Shown: positions 1 to 6,505, counted from the first letter of the stretch. The stretch: DNA of 10,508 bases from Methanobacteriota archaeon (GCA_016207545.1 JACQPO010000073.1:1-10508); one strand, 5' to 3'. The notes: generated by a model from the letters alone, not told the origin. Program-made: numbers and translations.

Positions 1-2
1 AC

Positions 3-143
3 CGCAGGGACGTCCGCCGCAAGTGCAGAGAGATCTGCTGCACCTGCAGCGCACTCCGCTACGACTGCGGCAGACCGTGCGGGAACCTCGTCCCTACCGC
101 CAACGGTCACTGGACGACGAGCTCGAAGCCGCCCGCGTCGTAG
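3..143 (+). CDS. Possible 3' end of a plus-strand gene with a Cys-rich C-terminus (5' end outside window)
   Basis: The plus frame beginning at base 3 is open from the window edge to TAG at 141-143. In the first 105 bases nearly all its third codon positions are G or C, clearly more than in the other frames I checked there, and this matches the codon bias of the confident genes. The peptide carries six cysteines in a cluster of the form C-x3-CC-x-C-x7-C-x3-C near residues 8-24, which could bind metal. It would be convergent with the KaiC-like gene and overlap its last 37 bases. I do not recognise the family, and only about 46 codons are visible, so the gene could be spurious. A minus-strand frame through the same bases, opening with GTG at 110, is also free of stops but has weaker codon bias. 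Confidence 0.3.
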   Translation, partial: RRDVRRKCREICCTCSALRYDCGRPCGNLVPTANGHWTTSSKPPAS

Positions 144-802
144 ATCAGCGGGAAGTAGCCGCGGGCGTGCGCGGTCTTCCGCATCTTCACGACGCTGAGG
201 TACAGGTTCACGTTGCGGTCCTCGCGCCGCAAGTCCAGGTGGACGATCCCGTCGGACAGGAAGTCCTCCCCGTGGCGGGCGAACTTGTCGCTGTCCTGCT
301 CCATCTCCGTGATGAGCATCGAGGTGATCCCGAGTTCCCGCAGCCACTCGAACATGTGGAACAGGTCCTCCCGCGCATCCTCGAACTTGCCCATGACCTC
401 GAGGACGGGGAGGGAGTCGATCACGAGGACGGAGATGTCCGCGGTCTTGTCGAGGTTCTCGATGTACATCCGGAACACCTCGATCCACGACTTGTTCGAC
501 AGCTGGCGCAGCTTCTTCCGGATCAGGCTCAGGTCGAGCACGCTGAACCTCGGCTCCAGGCCGGTCGTGTCCATCCCGAGCCCGCGCATGTTCCCGAGCA
601 GGGATTGCGCGCTCTGCTCGAGCGTGACGTACACGGCCCCCCGCCCCTCGTGCTTCGCGTTGTGGTACAGGACGTGGAACGCGAGGGACGACTTCATCGT
701 CCCCGGCTTGCCGGCGAGGAGGACGACGTGGCCCTGCGGGATGCCGCCCTGGAGCTGTTCGTCCAGGCCGCGGACGTACGTGCGGATCCGTTCCTCCGTC
801 AT
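107..802 (-). CDS. KaiC-like RecA-superfamily ATPase
   Basis: Single-domain KaiC/RadA-type P-loop ATPase of about 231 residues. Such archaeal proteins bind and hydrolyse ATP, often as hexamers, and are thought to act in signalling or regulation; the specific role here is unknown. The N-terminus (RGLDEQLQGGIPQGHVVLL) is the typical KaiC opening, followed by Walker A GKPGTMKSS (residues 31-39) and Walker B VLVIDS (125-130). The strand after the P-loop reads VTLEQS (59-64): KaiC usually has two adjacent glutamates there, and the second is Gln here. I chose ATG at 802 because the KaiC homology starts there, with GAGG just upstream. An in-frame GTG at 832, preceded by AAAGGT, would add ten residues. 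The gene lies downstream of the small membrane protein on the same strand, 18-48 bp away depending on the start, so the two are probably co-transcribed. Confidence 0.88.
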   Translation of the reverse strand: MTEERIRTYVRGLDEQLQGGIPQGHVVLLAGKPGTMKSSLAFHVLYHNAKHEGRGAVYVTLEQSAQSLLGNMRGLGMDTTGLEPRFSVLDLSLIRKKLRQLSNKSWIEVFRMYIENLDKTADISVLVIDSLPVLEVMGKFEDAREDLFHMFEWLRELGITSMLITEMEQDSDKFARHGEDFLSDGIVHLDLRREDRNVNLYLSVVKMRKTAHARGYFPLIYDAGGFELVVQ

Positions 803-850
803 GGTCCTCGCGCGGATGCCGGCGTACGTCACATAGACCTTTCGAGCACG

Positions 851-1180
851 TTATCTGGCGGTGGACTGACCGGAGGCCGCGACGAGGCCCAGGATCCCGC
901 TGAGGACGACGAGGAGGGAACCGGGGGTGCTCGGGCCGACGAGGAGGAGCGCGATCCCGATGACGACGTTCACGATCCCGCCGACCCGGTAGCTCCGCCC
1001 GTACACGAGGAGGGACCCGACGATTGCGGCGAGGCCCAGGATCGCGCGCACGCCCGTCTGCAGGAGCCACACGAGGACGTCCGAGTTTTCACGGGGTAAC
1101 CGGAGGCCGATCATAACGAGCAGCGCGCCGAGGAGGCCGAGGAGGAGCGCGAGGAGGGCGAGCAGGCGCCGTTCCGACAC
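851..1180 (-). CDS. Small four-helix integral membrane protein, unknown function
   Basis: A 109-residue protein made almost entirely of hydrophobic segments, at about residues 5-27, 35-60, 66-83 and 86-102. They are linked by short loops containing Arg (RLPREN, GRSYR). The first loop carries the only acidic pair. I do not recognise a family. The start is GTG at 1180 with no Shine-Dalgarno, but an A/T-rich element (GAAATAG) is centred about 27 bp upstream, which fits a leaderless transcript. The KaiC-like ATPase follows on the same strand within 50 bp, so a membrane-anchored signalling pair is conceivable; this is inference from proximity only. Strong third-position GC and the helix pattern support a real gene. 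Confidence 0.75.
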   Translation of the reverse strand: MSERRLLALLALLLGLLGALLVMIGLRLPRENSDVLVWLLQTGVRAILGLAAIVGSLLVYGRSYRVGGIVNVVIGIALLLVGPSTPGSLLVVLSGILGLVAASGQSTAR

Positions 1181-1203
1181 GGAACGCGCGGACAGGGCCG
1201 CCC

Positions 1204-1211
1204 CTATTTCA
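1204..1211 (-). promoter_or_regulatory. Putative TATA box for the small membrane protein gene
   Basis: On the minus strand the 48-bp gap after the acetyltransferase gene contains GATGAAATAGG, an A/T island in otherwise GC-rich DNA. Its centre is about 27 bp before the GTG at 1180, the spacing expected between an archaeal TATA box and the transcription start of a leaderless mRNA. A TTTT run directly follows the acetyltransferase stop and could help end that transcript. The match to the TATA consensus is modest. Confidence 0.4.
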
Positions 1212-1228
1212 TCGTATCGCGGCGAAAA

Positions 1229-2080
1229 TCAACCCTTCTCGAGTCCTGCAAGGGCGAAGATGCCGTCCGGCCGACCCCCGTGCGCGGGGGAGCCGCGGAC
1301 CATGCGCACGGTCCGGAACGCCTGCCGCAGCCCCCCGCGCTCTGCGGCCGCGACGCCCTTCGCGTTCACGGCGGGGAGGGAAAATGCGCAGGGCGCGTCG
1401 ACGAGGCCGAGCATTGCGTTCAGGAGCGCCTCCGCCTGCGCCGCCCGCTCCGGCGCGCACACGAACGGCCCGATCTCGCACGACTCCCCGCTCGTGTTCC
1501 CGAACGCGTACGTGACGATGTCTCCGCCGTCGTCGAGGACGAGGGACGACTTTGGAAACTCGTGGAGGAGGCGTCGAAGGAGCCGCGAGCGGTCCGCGCC
1601 GAAGTATTCGCGGTCGAGCCGCGCCATCCCCTCGAGGTCGTCCTCCCGCGCGAGCCGGACGCCGGGGACGCCCCAACCTTCGGACCGGCCCGCGTAGCGG
1701 CGGTTCTCGAACTCCTGGCGGAAGCCGAGCCGTTCGTAGAACGGGATGACGTGCGTGTACGCGTTCAAGCGCACGCTCTCCACGCCCCGCGCCTCCGCGA
1801 ATGCGAGTGCAGCCTGCATCACGGTTTCGCCGACGCCTTTCCTCCGCCACGCGGCGTCGACGATGACGGCGCCCACGTACGCGAGGGGCCCGTACGTGAC
1901 CGTGGCCGTCATGCCGATCCGCTCCGCGCGGGATTCCGCGACGAACACGCCATCCGGCTCCAGCGCGAGGAGCCGCTCGAAGTCCGCAATCGTGTACCCC
2001 CACGACTCCGTGTCCGTGAGCGCGATTGCCCACGGGATGTCCTCGCGCGTCAGCGTCCGGACGCGGACTTCGCCCGCCAT
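1229..2080 (-). CDS. Two-domain GNAT-family N-acetyltransferase (YitH-like)
   Basis: Predicted acetyl-CoA-dependent acetyltransferase of 283 residues. Residues 1-140 form a GNAT fold: an N-terminal strand RVRTLTREDIPWA, the strand VGAVIVDAAW, and the acetyl-CoA pyrophosphate loop RRKGVG (79-84), followed by NAYTHVIPFYERLGF, the usual GNAT tail. The C-terminal half (about 148-283) looks like the second domain found in YitH-type acetyltransferases: DRSRLLRRLLHEFPKSSLV, then an IGPFVC strand and a final RMVRG. The substrate is unknown. The ATG at 2080, preceded by GGGTGGAG, fits the start of the GNAT domain; in-frame codons upstream to 2368 have no GNAT homology and overlap two other genes. The start overlaps the 72-residue Cys/His protein by 31 bp, so the gene is probably translated from the infB transcript. 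A link to modification of a translation component is possible but unproven. Confidence 0.87.
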   Translation of the reverse strand: MAGEVRVRTLTREDIPWAIALTDTESWGYTIADFERLLALEPDGVFVAESRAERIGMTATVTYGPLAYVGAVIVDAAWRRKGVGETVMQAALAFAEARGVESVRLNAYTHVIPFYERLGFRQEFENRRYAGRSEGWGVPGVRLAREDDLEGMARLDREYFGADRSRLLRRLLHEFPKSSLVLDDGGDIVTYAFGNTSGESCEIGPFVCAPERAAQAEALLNAMLGLVDAPCAFSLPAVNAKGVAAAERGGLRQAFRTVRMVRGSPAHGGRPDGIFALAGLEKG

Positions 2081-2268
2081 CGCTCCACCCGTTGCGTGAG
2101 CTCCTCTTCCTCGTCGCACTCGTGGTACCCGTACGTGATGTACTTCTTCTCCCGCCGCAAGTTCTTGTACGCGCATGGGCCGTGCTCGTCGTCCTCCTGC
2201 CCGTACCACTTGTCGCAATCCTTGCACAGATGGCGCTGCGGGAGCTGCGCCTGCAGCTCCGGGATCAC
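2050..2268 (-). CDS. Small Cys/His (probably zinc-binding) protein coupled to infB, unknown function
   Basis: A 72-residue protein with CKDC (residues 15-18), a third Cys at 32 and HEC (about 48-50), enough ligands for one zinc site. The middle is basic and aromatic (KNLRREKKYITYGYHEC) and is followed by an acidic stretch and a charged helix. The start is GTG at 2268, sharing four bases (GTGA) with the infB stop, a classic translational-coupling arrangement. The 3' end overlaps the acetyltransferase start by 31 bp. I do not recognise a named family. The conserved-looking ligands, the tight coupling on both sides and the codon bias argue for a real gene. Its position suggests a role near translation initiation or RNA, but that is inference. 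Confidence 0.78.
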   Translation of the reverse strand: MIPELQAQLPQRHLCKDCDKWYGQEDDEHGPCAYKNLRREKKYITYGYHECDEEEELTQRVERWRAKSASGR

Positions 2269-4013
2269 ATTCCCCAGAACCGGTCCTCCTTCCGTTTGAT
2301 TGCGAAAATTTCCTCGAGCGCTTCCCGCTCGTCCCGCGATAACTCCGCGGACGAGAGGGCCTTGGCATCCTGCTCCGGCATCACGTTGTACAGCACGTCC
2401 CCGGGTTCAATCTGGCGGCCGACCGTGACGCCCTCGATTGCGACCGCGATCTCCTGCCCCATCCGCGCCTCGTCGAGGGTCTGCTCCCCGCTGCGAATGG
2501 ACCGGATGCGCCCCACTTCGCGCCCGTCGTGTCGCATGAGCATCTGCGCCGGGCGAATGCGACCCGCGAGCACCCGCACGCCGACGATCGCCGGTTTGCT
2601 CACGCGGAACACGTGGTCCGCGAGGAGGAGGATCTTGCCCGGGTACACGATCTCACGCCGCGCCTGCTCCTCGAGTTCCCTTTTCCGCTTCTCGACCCAG
2701 GTCCCGTAGTCCTCGAGGAGGCCGTAGATGACGGTGTTCGAGAGCACCTCGACGCCGGGGGTCTTTGCGAGCTCCTCGATCGCGTCGGGCAGCAGGCCGA
2801 CGTTGAACGAGAGGACTGCGCGGTGGAGCGGGTTCGGGATCGTTGCGGCGTCGACGACGTCGCGTCGGCTCACGGGACCGATGCGGGCGGCGCGGATCGG
2901 GATGTTGAGGGACTTGCACTCGAACGCGAGCGCCTCCAGGCTGCCGAGCGCGTCCGCCTTCACGACGACGCCCTCGTCCGCGGTCTCCACCTTCACCGCG
3001 GTCTCGCGAGCGACCTCCTCGACGACGGGGGACGGTTCCCCCGTCACGACGCGGATCGGCGCGCCCGCCATCGCGCCCTCGATGTCCGCGGCCACGACCT
3101 TCACGCCCGCCGCCGCGCTCACCTCCTTCACGGAGTCGAACCGGTCCTGCGGGTCGCGGATCTCGTCGAGCGGCTTCGGCTTGAGGACCGCGCGGATGCG
3201 GGTCACGATTGGTGCGCCCGTGCTGCCCACGACGATCGTGTCGCCGCGGCTCATCGTGCCCTTGTAGATGATCACGTCGAGCGTCGTGCCGTGCCCCTTC
3301 TCCTCTTTCACCTCGAGGATCGTCCCCTCCCCGGGCCCTTCCTCCGTCCGCAGCTGCTCCTCGAGGAACCGCTGTGCGAGCCCGATGAGGACGAGGAGCA
3401 GGTCCGCAATGCCCTCTCTGCGCTTCGCGCTCGTGGGCACCATCGCGATTGTCGTCGAGAAGTCCGTGACCCGGTCGTACCGTTCTGCGGAGAACCCCTG
3501 TTCGTAGAACTTCGCGGCGAGGTCGTACAGCCGCTCGTCGAGCGCGGCGACCGCCGCGGGTGGCTGCTCCGCGACGGATGCGACGAACGCCATCCGCTCG
3601 TGCTTACGCCATCCGGGGATGACGTCGATCTTGTTCGCGGCGACGACGAACGGGGTCTTGTGTTGCTTCAGGATTCGAATCGATTCCACGGTCTGCGGCC
3701 GGAAGCCCTCGTTGAGGTCCACGACGAGGACGGCGAGGTCCGCGAGCGCTCCGCCGCGAGCGCGCAACGTCGTGAACGCGTGGTGCCCCGGCGTGTCGAT
3801 GAACAGGAGCCCCGGGATCTTGAACGAACGGCCCTTGACGAGGTCGCCGCACACTCGGAGGATTGCCTCGAGCGGGACTTCCGTCGCGCCGATGTGCTGC
3901 GTGACGCCCCCGGCTTCGCGGGCTGCAACGGCGGTGCCGCGGATCGCGTCGAGCAGACTCGTTTTCCCGTGATCGACGTGGCCGAGCACGGAGACGATCG
4001 GCTGCCGAATCAT
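2265..4013 (-). CDS. infB: Translation initiation factor aIF5B (archaeal IF-2 homologue)
   Basis: A 582-residue GTPase of the IF2/eIF5B family, which promotes ribosomal subunit joining during initiation. The G motifs are clear: G1 GHVDHGKT (11-18), the G2 region GGVTQHIGAT (35-44), G3 DTPGH (73-77), G4 NKID (127-130) and G5 SAK near residue 195. Domains II-IV follow, including a beta-barrel (about 230-340), the alpha/beta domain III (about 345-455) with SLNIPIRAARIGPVSRRD, and a C-terminal barrel. It ends FWGM, as many archaeal aIF5B proteins do. Length is normal for the intein-free archaeal form, and there is no intein at the P-loop, a common insertion site. The ATG at 4013 has no Shine-Dalgarno but has a good TATA box 29 bp upstream, so the mRNA is probably leaderless. 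It starts a unit with the Cys/His protein and the acetyltransferase. Confidence 0.97.
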   Translation of the reverse strand: MIRQPIVSVLGHVDHGKTSLLDAIRGTAVAAREAGGVTQHIGATEVPLEAILRVCGDLVKGRSFKIPGLLFIDTPGHHAFTTLRARGGALADLAVLVVDLNEGFRPQTVESIRILKQHKTPFVVAANKIDVIPGWRKHERMAFVASVAEQPPAAVAALDERLYDLAAKFYEQGFSAERYDRVTDFSTTIAMVPTSAKRREGIADLLLVLIGLAQRFLEEQLRTEEGPGEGTILEVKEEKGHGTTLDVIIYKGTMSRGDTIVVGSTGAPIVTRIRAVLKPKPLDEIRDPQDRFDSVKEVSAAAGVKVVAADIEGAMAGAPIRVVTGEPSPVVEEVARETAVKVETADEGVVVKADALGSLEALAFECKSLNIPIRAARIGPVSRRDVVDAATIPNPLHRAVLSFNVGLLPDAIEELAKTPGVEVLSNTVIYGLLEDYGTWVEKRKRELEEQARREIVYPGKILLLADHVFRVSKPAIVGVRVLAGRIRPAQMLMRHDGREVGRIRSIRSGEQTLDEARMGQEIAVAIEGVTVGRQIEPGDVLYNVMPEQDAKALSSAELSRDEREALEEIFAIKRKEDRFWGM

Positions 4014-4037
4014 AGACAGGCCGCAGAGAGTCGGCGG

Positions 4038-4047
4038 CTATTTTAGG
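4038..4047 (-). promoter_or_regulatory. TATA box of the infB unit (leaderless)
   Basis: The minus strand reads CCTAAAATAG within the 70-bp gap between the DDAH stop and infB. The TATA core is centred near 4042, 29 bp before the infB ATG. Archaeal transcription normally starts 25-30 bp downstream of TATA, so the transcript would begin within a few bases of the start codon. No purine-rich ribosome binding site lies between. This separates infB from the upstream ribosomal operon. Confidence 0.65.
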
Positions 4048-4083
4048 CTTCGGGCATCGCTTGGCGGCGCTTGCTCCGCGAGG

Positions 4084-4881
4084 TTAGAATCGAATCGAGA
4101 GACAGCTTACGCCCCCACCCCCTTTCTCGAACTCGGTGATCGAAACCTCGACGACGTCGAACCCCGAGTCCTCGAGCAGGGTGCGTGTCTTCGGATACCC
4201 GACGGGCATCATCACGCGATCTCCGACCGCGAGGCAATTCGCGGCCCGTGGCTCCGCCTCTGGCACGACGAGTGTTTCAAGGCCGCCGAGGATTCGACCG
4301 TCGAAGTGTCCCGGTCGGAAGAGCACGCGGTCCCCGCCAAGGTACGCGCAAACGGACTTCAGATGCAAAGCTCCCCGGATGCGGATGGGGACGACCTCGT
4401 GGCCCTTCGGCAGGAGGGCCCGGAGCTGTGCGGCGCCGGCGGAGTTCGTTCGCTTGGAGAGCCCGACGAGAATTCGGTTGCCGATCTGGAGGACGTCGCC
4501 TCCCTCGAGACGGGCGGGAGGTTCGATGTCGGCGACCCGCTTGTAGGGGACGAGCGCCCGTCGAACCGCGCGCTCTTCGCCCTCTCGTGTTCGGACGCCG
4601 AGGCGGCCGACGATTGCTCGGTCGCCGACGACGATGGCCGGATCTTCCACGAAGACGCAATCCGGATACGCGTCGTCCGCAGAGATCCGAATAAGCTGGA
4701 GTCCTAATTCTTGCAGTCCTCGGCAGTATTCGTCGTGCTGCCCCCGCGCGCGTTCCACGTCGACCCGCTCGTTCGTGGTGCGTACGCATTCGTCGTACGT
4801 GTCCGGGACGTCCCGTACGACCGCGAACCGGAACCGCGTCCGTTTCCTATCCGTGGATCCACGCGTCTTGGGACCGCTCAT
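4084..4881 (-). CDS. Dimethylarginine dimethylaminohydrolase-family protein (guanidino-group-modifying enzyme superfamily)
   Basis: Predicted hydrolase of 265 residues, the usual DDAH length. DDAH cleaves N-omega-methylated arginines to citrulline plus methylamine; related family members act on arginine or transfer amidino groups. The sequence shows the DDAH substrate loop DCVFVEDPAIV (74-84), LEGGDVL with catalytic-site acidic residues (125-131), the catalytic His in LHLKS (His173) and the nucleophile Cys260 in the C-terminal GGGGVSCLSIRF. All essential residues are present. ATG at 4881 overlaps the ndk end by 35 bp; no other start codon lies between it and the first conserved strand (FAVVRDVPD), and no clear Shine-Dalgarno is visible. 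It lies between ndk and infB, which usually follow each other in archaea, and is probably co-transcribed with the ribosomal operon. Whether the substrate is methylarginine or arginine cannot be settled by eye. Confidence 0.9.
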   Translation of the reverse strand: MSGPKTRGSTDRKRTRFRFAVVRDVPDTYDECVRTTNERVDVERARGQHDEYCRGLQELGLQLIRISADDAYPDCVFVEDPAIVVGDRAIVGRLGVRTREGEERAVRRALVPYKRVADIEPPARLEGGDVLQIGNRILVGLSKRTNSAGAAQLRALLPKGHEVVPIRIRGALHLKSVCAYLGGDRVLFRPGHFDGRILGGLETLVVPEAEPRAANCLAVGDRVMMPVGYPKTRTLLEDSGFDVVEVSITEFEKGGGGVSCLSIRF

Positions 4882-5299
4882 ATGCGTGAATCTCGTCGGG
4901 GCGGAAGAACAGGGCCGCCTCGCGTTTCGCGCTCTCGAGGGAGTCGCTCCCGTGGATGACGTTCCGGCCGATGCTGAGGCCAAAGTCCGCGCGGATCGTC
5001 CCCGGCTCCGCCTTCACCGGGTCCGTCGCCCCCATCGTCTTGCGCACGACGGCGACCGCGTTGTCGCCTTCCCACAACATCGCGACCGTCGGTCCGGAGG
5101 TCACGTACTCCACGAGCCCCTCGAAAAACGCCTTGCCCTTGTGCTCCGCGTAGTACTCCTCCGCGAGCGCCTTTGAAATACGCACCATCTTGAGCGCCAC
5201 GAGCTGCAGGCCGCGGTTCTCGAACCGTCGGACGATCTCGCCCACAAGGCCTCGCTGGACGCCGTCGGGCTTGATGAGGACGAAGGTGCGCTCCCGCAC
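4847..5299 (-). CDS. ndk: Nucleoside diphosphate kinase
   Basis: A 150-residue NDK that transfers the gamma-phosphate from ATP to nucleoside diphosphates through a phosphohistidine. The N-terminal TFVLIKPDGVQRG includes the conserved Lys10, and the active-site His116 lies in the signature NVIHGSDS. The kinase loop contains GPTVAMLWEG, RKTMGATDP and GTIRADFG, all standard. Length matches archaeal NDKs. The start is GTG at 5299, four bases after the L24e stop, with GGAGGCG about nine bases upstream. It is the fourth gene of the ribosomal operon, its usual archaeal position, and its 3' end overlaps the DDAH-like gene. Confidence 0.97.
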   Translation of the reverse strand: MRERTFVLIKPDGVQRGLVGEIVRRFENRGLQLVALKMVRISKALAEEYYAEHKGKAFFEGLVEYVTSGPTVAMLWEGDNAVAVVRKTMGATDPVKAEPGTIRADFGLSIGRNVIHGSDSLESAKREAALFFRPDEIHAYERSQDAWIHG

Positions 5300-5303
5300 G
5301 GGG

Positions 5304-5870
5304 TCACGCCTCCTTCGTCGCCTTCGCCTTCTTCGCCTCCTCGTCGAGCCAGTCCTTCAGGAGCTTCTTCACGGCGGCGGTGTCGAGGAACGCGACATAC
5401 TCTCTCAACTCGACCGCCGTGAACTTCCTCGCGTGCCGCTTCCCGTACCACAGGGCGAGCGCGTTGCGGAGCGGCGCCGACTCGGAGAACTCGCGGAACC
5501 GGCGCCCGATTTCCGTGGCGGATAGGCCGGGGCCGAGCCTCCGGTCGATGAGGTCGTGGACCGCCTGCGGGATGTCCTTCCCCTTCGGCATCTGGATCTC
5601 GAACTCCACGGCGACGGGCGCTTCCTCGTCGGCGACCCCCGCCACCTCGAGCCGTGCCTCCTCCACCGCCAACCCTTTCGCGCGCGCCTTCGCCTGCACC
5701 GCGGCGCGGGTCCACGGGACCGTCCGGGGCACGCGGCGGAGGTCGAGGAGGTTCTTCTCGCACTTCGAACTGCAGAAGAAGAACACCGTGCCGTCCTTCC
5801 GGACGAACATCTTGCCCGTGCCCGGTTCGATCTCGTTCCCGCAGAACGAGCACACGCGCTTCGTCGGCAT
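5304..5870 (-). CDS. rpl24e: Large-subunit ribosomal protein eL24 (L24e) with a long C-terminal extension
   Basis: Residues 1-56 are a complete L24e zinc-ribbon domain: CSFC (7-10), GTGKMFVRKDGTVFFFC, then C33-x3-C37 followed by the N-x2-DLRR-x-PR-x-x-WT ending typical of the family. L24e binds the 50S subunit. Archaeal L24e proteins are usually only about 55-70 residues, yet this frame continues to residue 188. The extra ~130 residues include an acidic linker (about 70-95), a predicted alpha-helical part with RRFREFSES and KRHARKFTAVELREYVAFL, and a lysine-rich tail ending KKAKATKEA. I see no frameshift or internal stop, and codon bias stays high throughout, so this is a fusion or lineage-specific extension and not read-through. 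The ATG at 5870 lies two bases after the S28e stop, with GTGAGGT inside the end of S28e serving as ribosome binding site. Confidence 0.94.
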   Translation of the reverse strand: MPTKRVCSFCGNEIEPGTGKMFVRKDGTVFFFCSSKCEKNLLDLRRVPRTVPWTRAAVQAKARAKGLAVEEARLEVAGVADEEAPVAVEFEIQMPKGKDIPQAVHDLIDRRLGPGLSATEIGRRFREFSESAPLRNALALWYGKRHARKFTAVELREYVAFLDTAAVKKLLKDWLDEEAKKAKATKEA

Positions 5871-5872
5871 GC

Positions 5873-6085
5873 CTACCTCACGCTGAGTTTGCGCGCCTCG
5901 CGCGCGGTCTCGCGGAGCATGAGGACGTCCCCGAGTTGCACCGCGCCCTTCACGTTGCGCGTGATGATGCGTCCCTTGTCGCGGCCGTCGAGGACGCGCA
6001 CCTTGACCTGCACGGCTTCGCCCGTCATGCCCGTGCGGCCGACGACTTCGACGACTTCGGCGGGGATGCCTTCCTCTTCCGGCAT
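5873..6085 (-). CDS. rps28e: Small-subunit ribosomal protein eS28 (S28e)
   Basis: A 70-residue S28e, a small OB-fold protein of the 30S subunit near the mRNA exit region. The diagnostic parts are PAEVVEVVGRTGMTGEAVQVKVRVLDG, the RIITRNVKGAVQLGDVLML core and the C-terminal LRETAREARKL signature. Length is normal for archaea. It follows L7Ae by seven bases, with GAGGAGA overlapping the L7Ae stop and serving as ribosome binding site, and precedes L24e by two bases, so translation of the three ribosomal genes is probably coupled. Confidence 0.97.
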   Translation of the reverse strand: MPEEEGIPAEVVEVVGRTGMTGEAVQVKVRVLDGRDKGRIITRNVKGAVQLGDVLMLRETAREARKLSVR

Positions 6086-6092
6086 GGTCTCC

Positions 6093-6464
6093 TCACTTCT
6101 TGAGCGCCCGGAGCTTGCCCGTCAACTCGTCGAGCATCGGCTTCGCCTTGCCCGGGTCGAGGATTGCGACGCTTGCGGTCGCCTTCCCGAGCCCCGACGC
6201 GACGCCGAGCTCCTGCTTGCTCGTGACGTACGCGTACGGCACCGCCTTCTCCTCGCACAGCAACGGCATGTGGGCGAGGATCTCCTCCGGACTGACGTCC
6301 TCCGCCATCACGACGAACTGCGCCTCGCCCCGCTCGACGAGCTTCGTGACCTCGTTCGTGCCCTTGCGAAGCTTGCCGCTGTCCCGGGCGAGTTCGACGA
6401 TCTGGTACGTCTTGTCGACGAGTTCCTTCGGCGTCTCAAAGCGAACGTAAATCGGCTTGGCCAT
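6093..6464 (-). CDS. rpl7ae: Ribosomal protein L7Ae (eL8), kink-turn-binding protein
   Basis: A 123-residue L7Ae. Besides its place in the 50S subunit, L7Ae binds kink-turns in box C/D and H/ACA guide RNAs and in archaeal RNase P RNA. The sequence shows RKGTNEVTKLVERGEAQFV, VMAEDVSPEEILAHMPLLCEE and PYAYVTSKQELG, the standard RNA-binding loops, and ends with a short charged helix. The ATG at 6464 is chosen because MAKPIYVRF opens the family and a strong AAGGAGGT lies eight bases upstream; the in-frame codons up to 6575 run through the promoter. It is the first gene of the operon with rps28e, rpl24e and ndk. Its leader contains a candidate kink-turn, suggesting autoregulation. Confidence 0.97.
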   Translation of the reverse strand: MAKPIYVRFETPKELVDKTYQIVELARDSGKLRKGTNEVTKLVERGEAQFVVMAEDVSPEEILAHMPLLCEEKAVPYAYVTSKQELGVASGLGKATASVAILDPGKAKPMLDELTGKLRALKK

Positions 6465-6470
6465 GGTTCC

Positions 6471-6505
6471 TGACCTCCTTCGGTTCTTGCGAACCTCATC
6501 AGTCA
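6471..6505 (-). promoter_or_regulatory. Candidate kink-turn in the L7Ae mRNA leader, abutting the ribosome binding site
   Basis: On the minus strand GGTTC (6495-6491) and GAACC (6486-6482) form a perfect 5-bp stem closed by a GCAA tetraloop. The stem is preceded by GAT then GA (6500-6496) and followed directly by GA (6481-6480), the tandem GA/GA arrangement of a kink-turn with a three-base bulge, as in the U4 snRNA 5' stem-loop. The 5' side reads TGATGA, like box C. The outer stem is weak: either CT/AG only, or TGAC/GTCA (6505-6502 with 6474-6471). The 3' GA runs straight into AGGAGGT, the ribosome binding site, so L7Ae bound here would block initiation. Confidence 0.5.

Noticed and set aside
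1..110. A minus-strand gene starting at GTG 110 and running off the left edge
   Set aside because: The frame is open and would overlap the KaiC-like stop (GTGA), but its third-position GC is much lower than that of confirmed genes. The plus-strand frame through the same bases fits the codon bias better.
2081..2368. N-terminal extension of the acetyltransferase up to an upstream start
   Set aside because: The added codons overlap the Cys/His protein and infB in another frame, show no GNAT homology, and the ATG at 2080 fits the domain start with a ribosome binding site.
2265..4013. Possible intein in the infB gene, a common insertion site in archaea
   Set aside because: The P-loop GHVDHGKT is uninterrupted, there are no Hint-domain motifs, and the length is that of the plain factor.
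2529..4046. A 505-codon plus-strand open frame opposite infB
   Set aside because: It is antisense to an unmistakable aIF5B gene and has low-complexity Arg/Asp/Val/Leu composition, as expected from antisense of GC3-rich codons.
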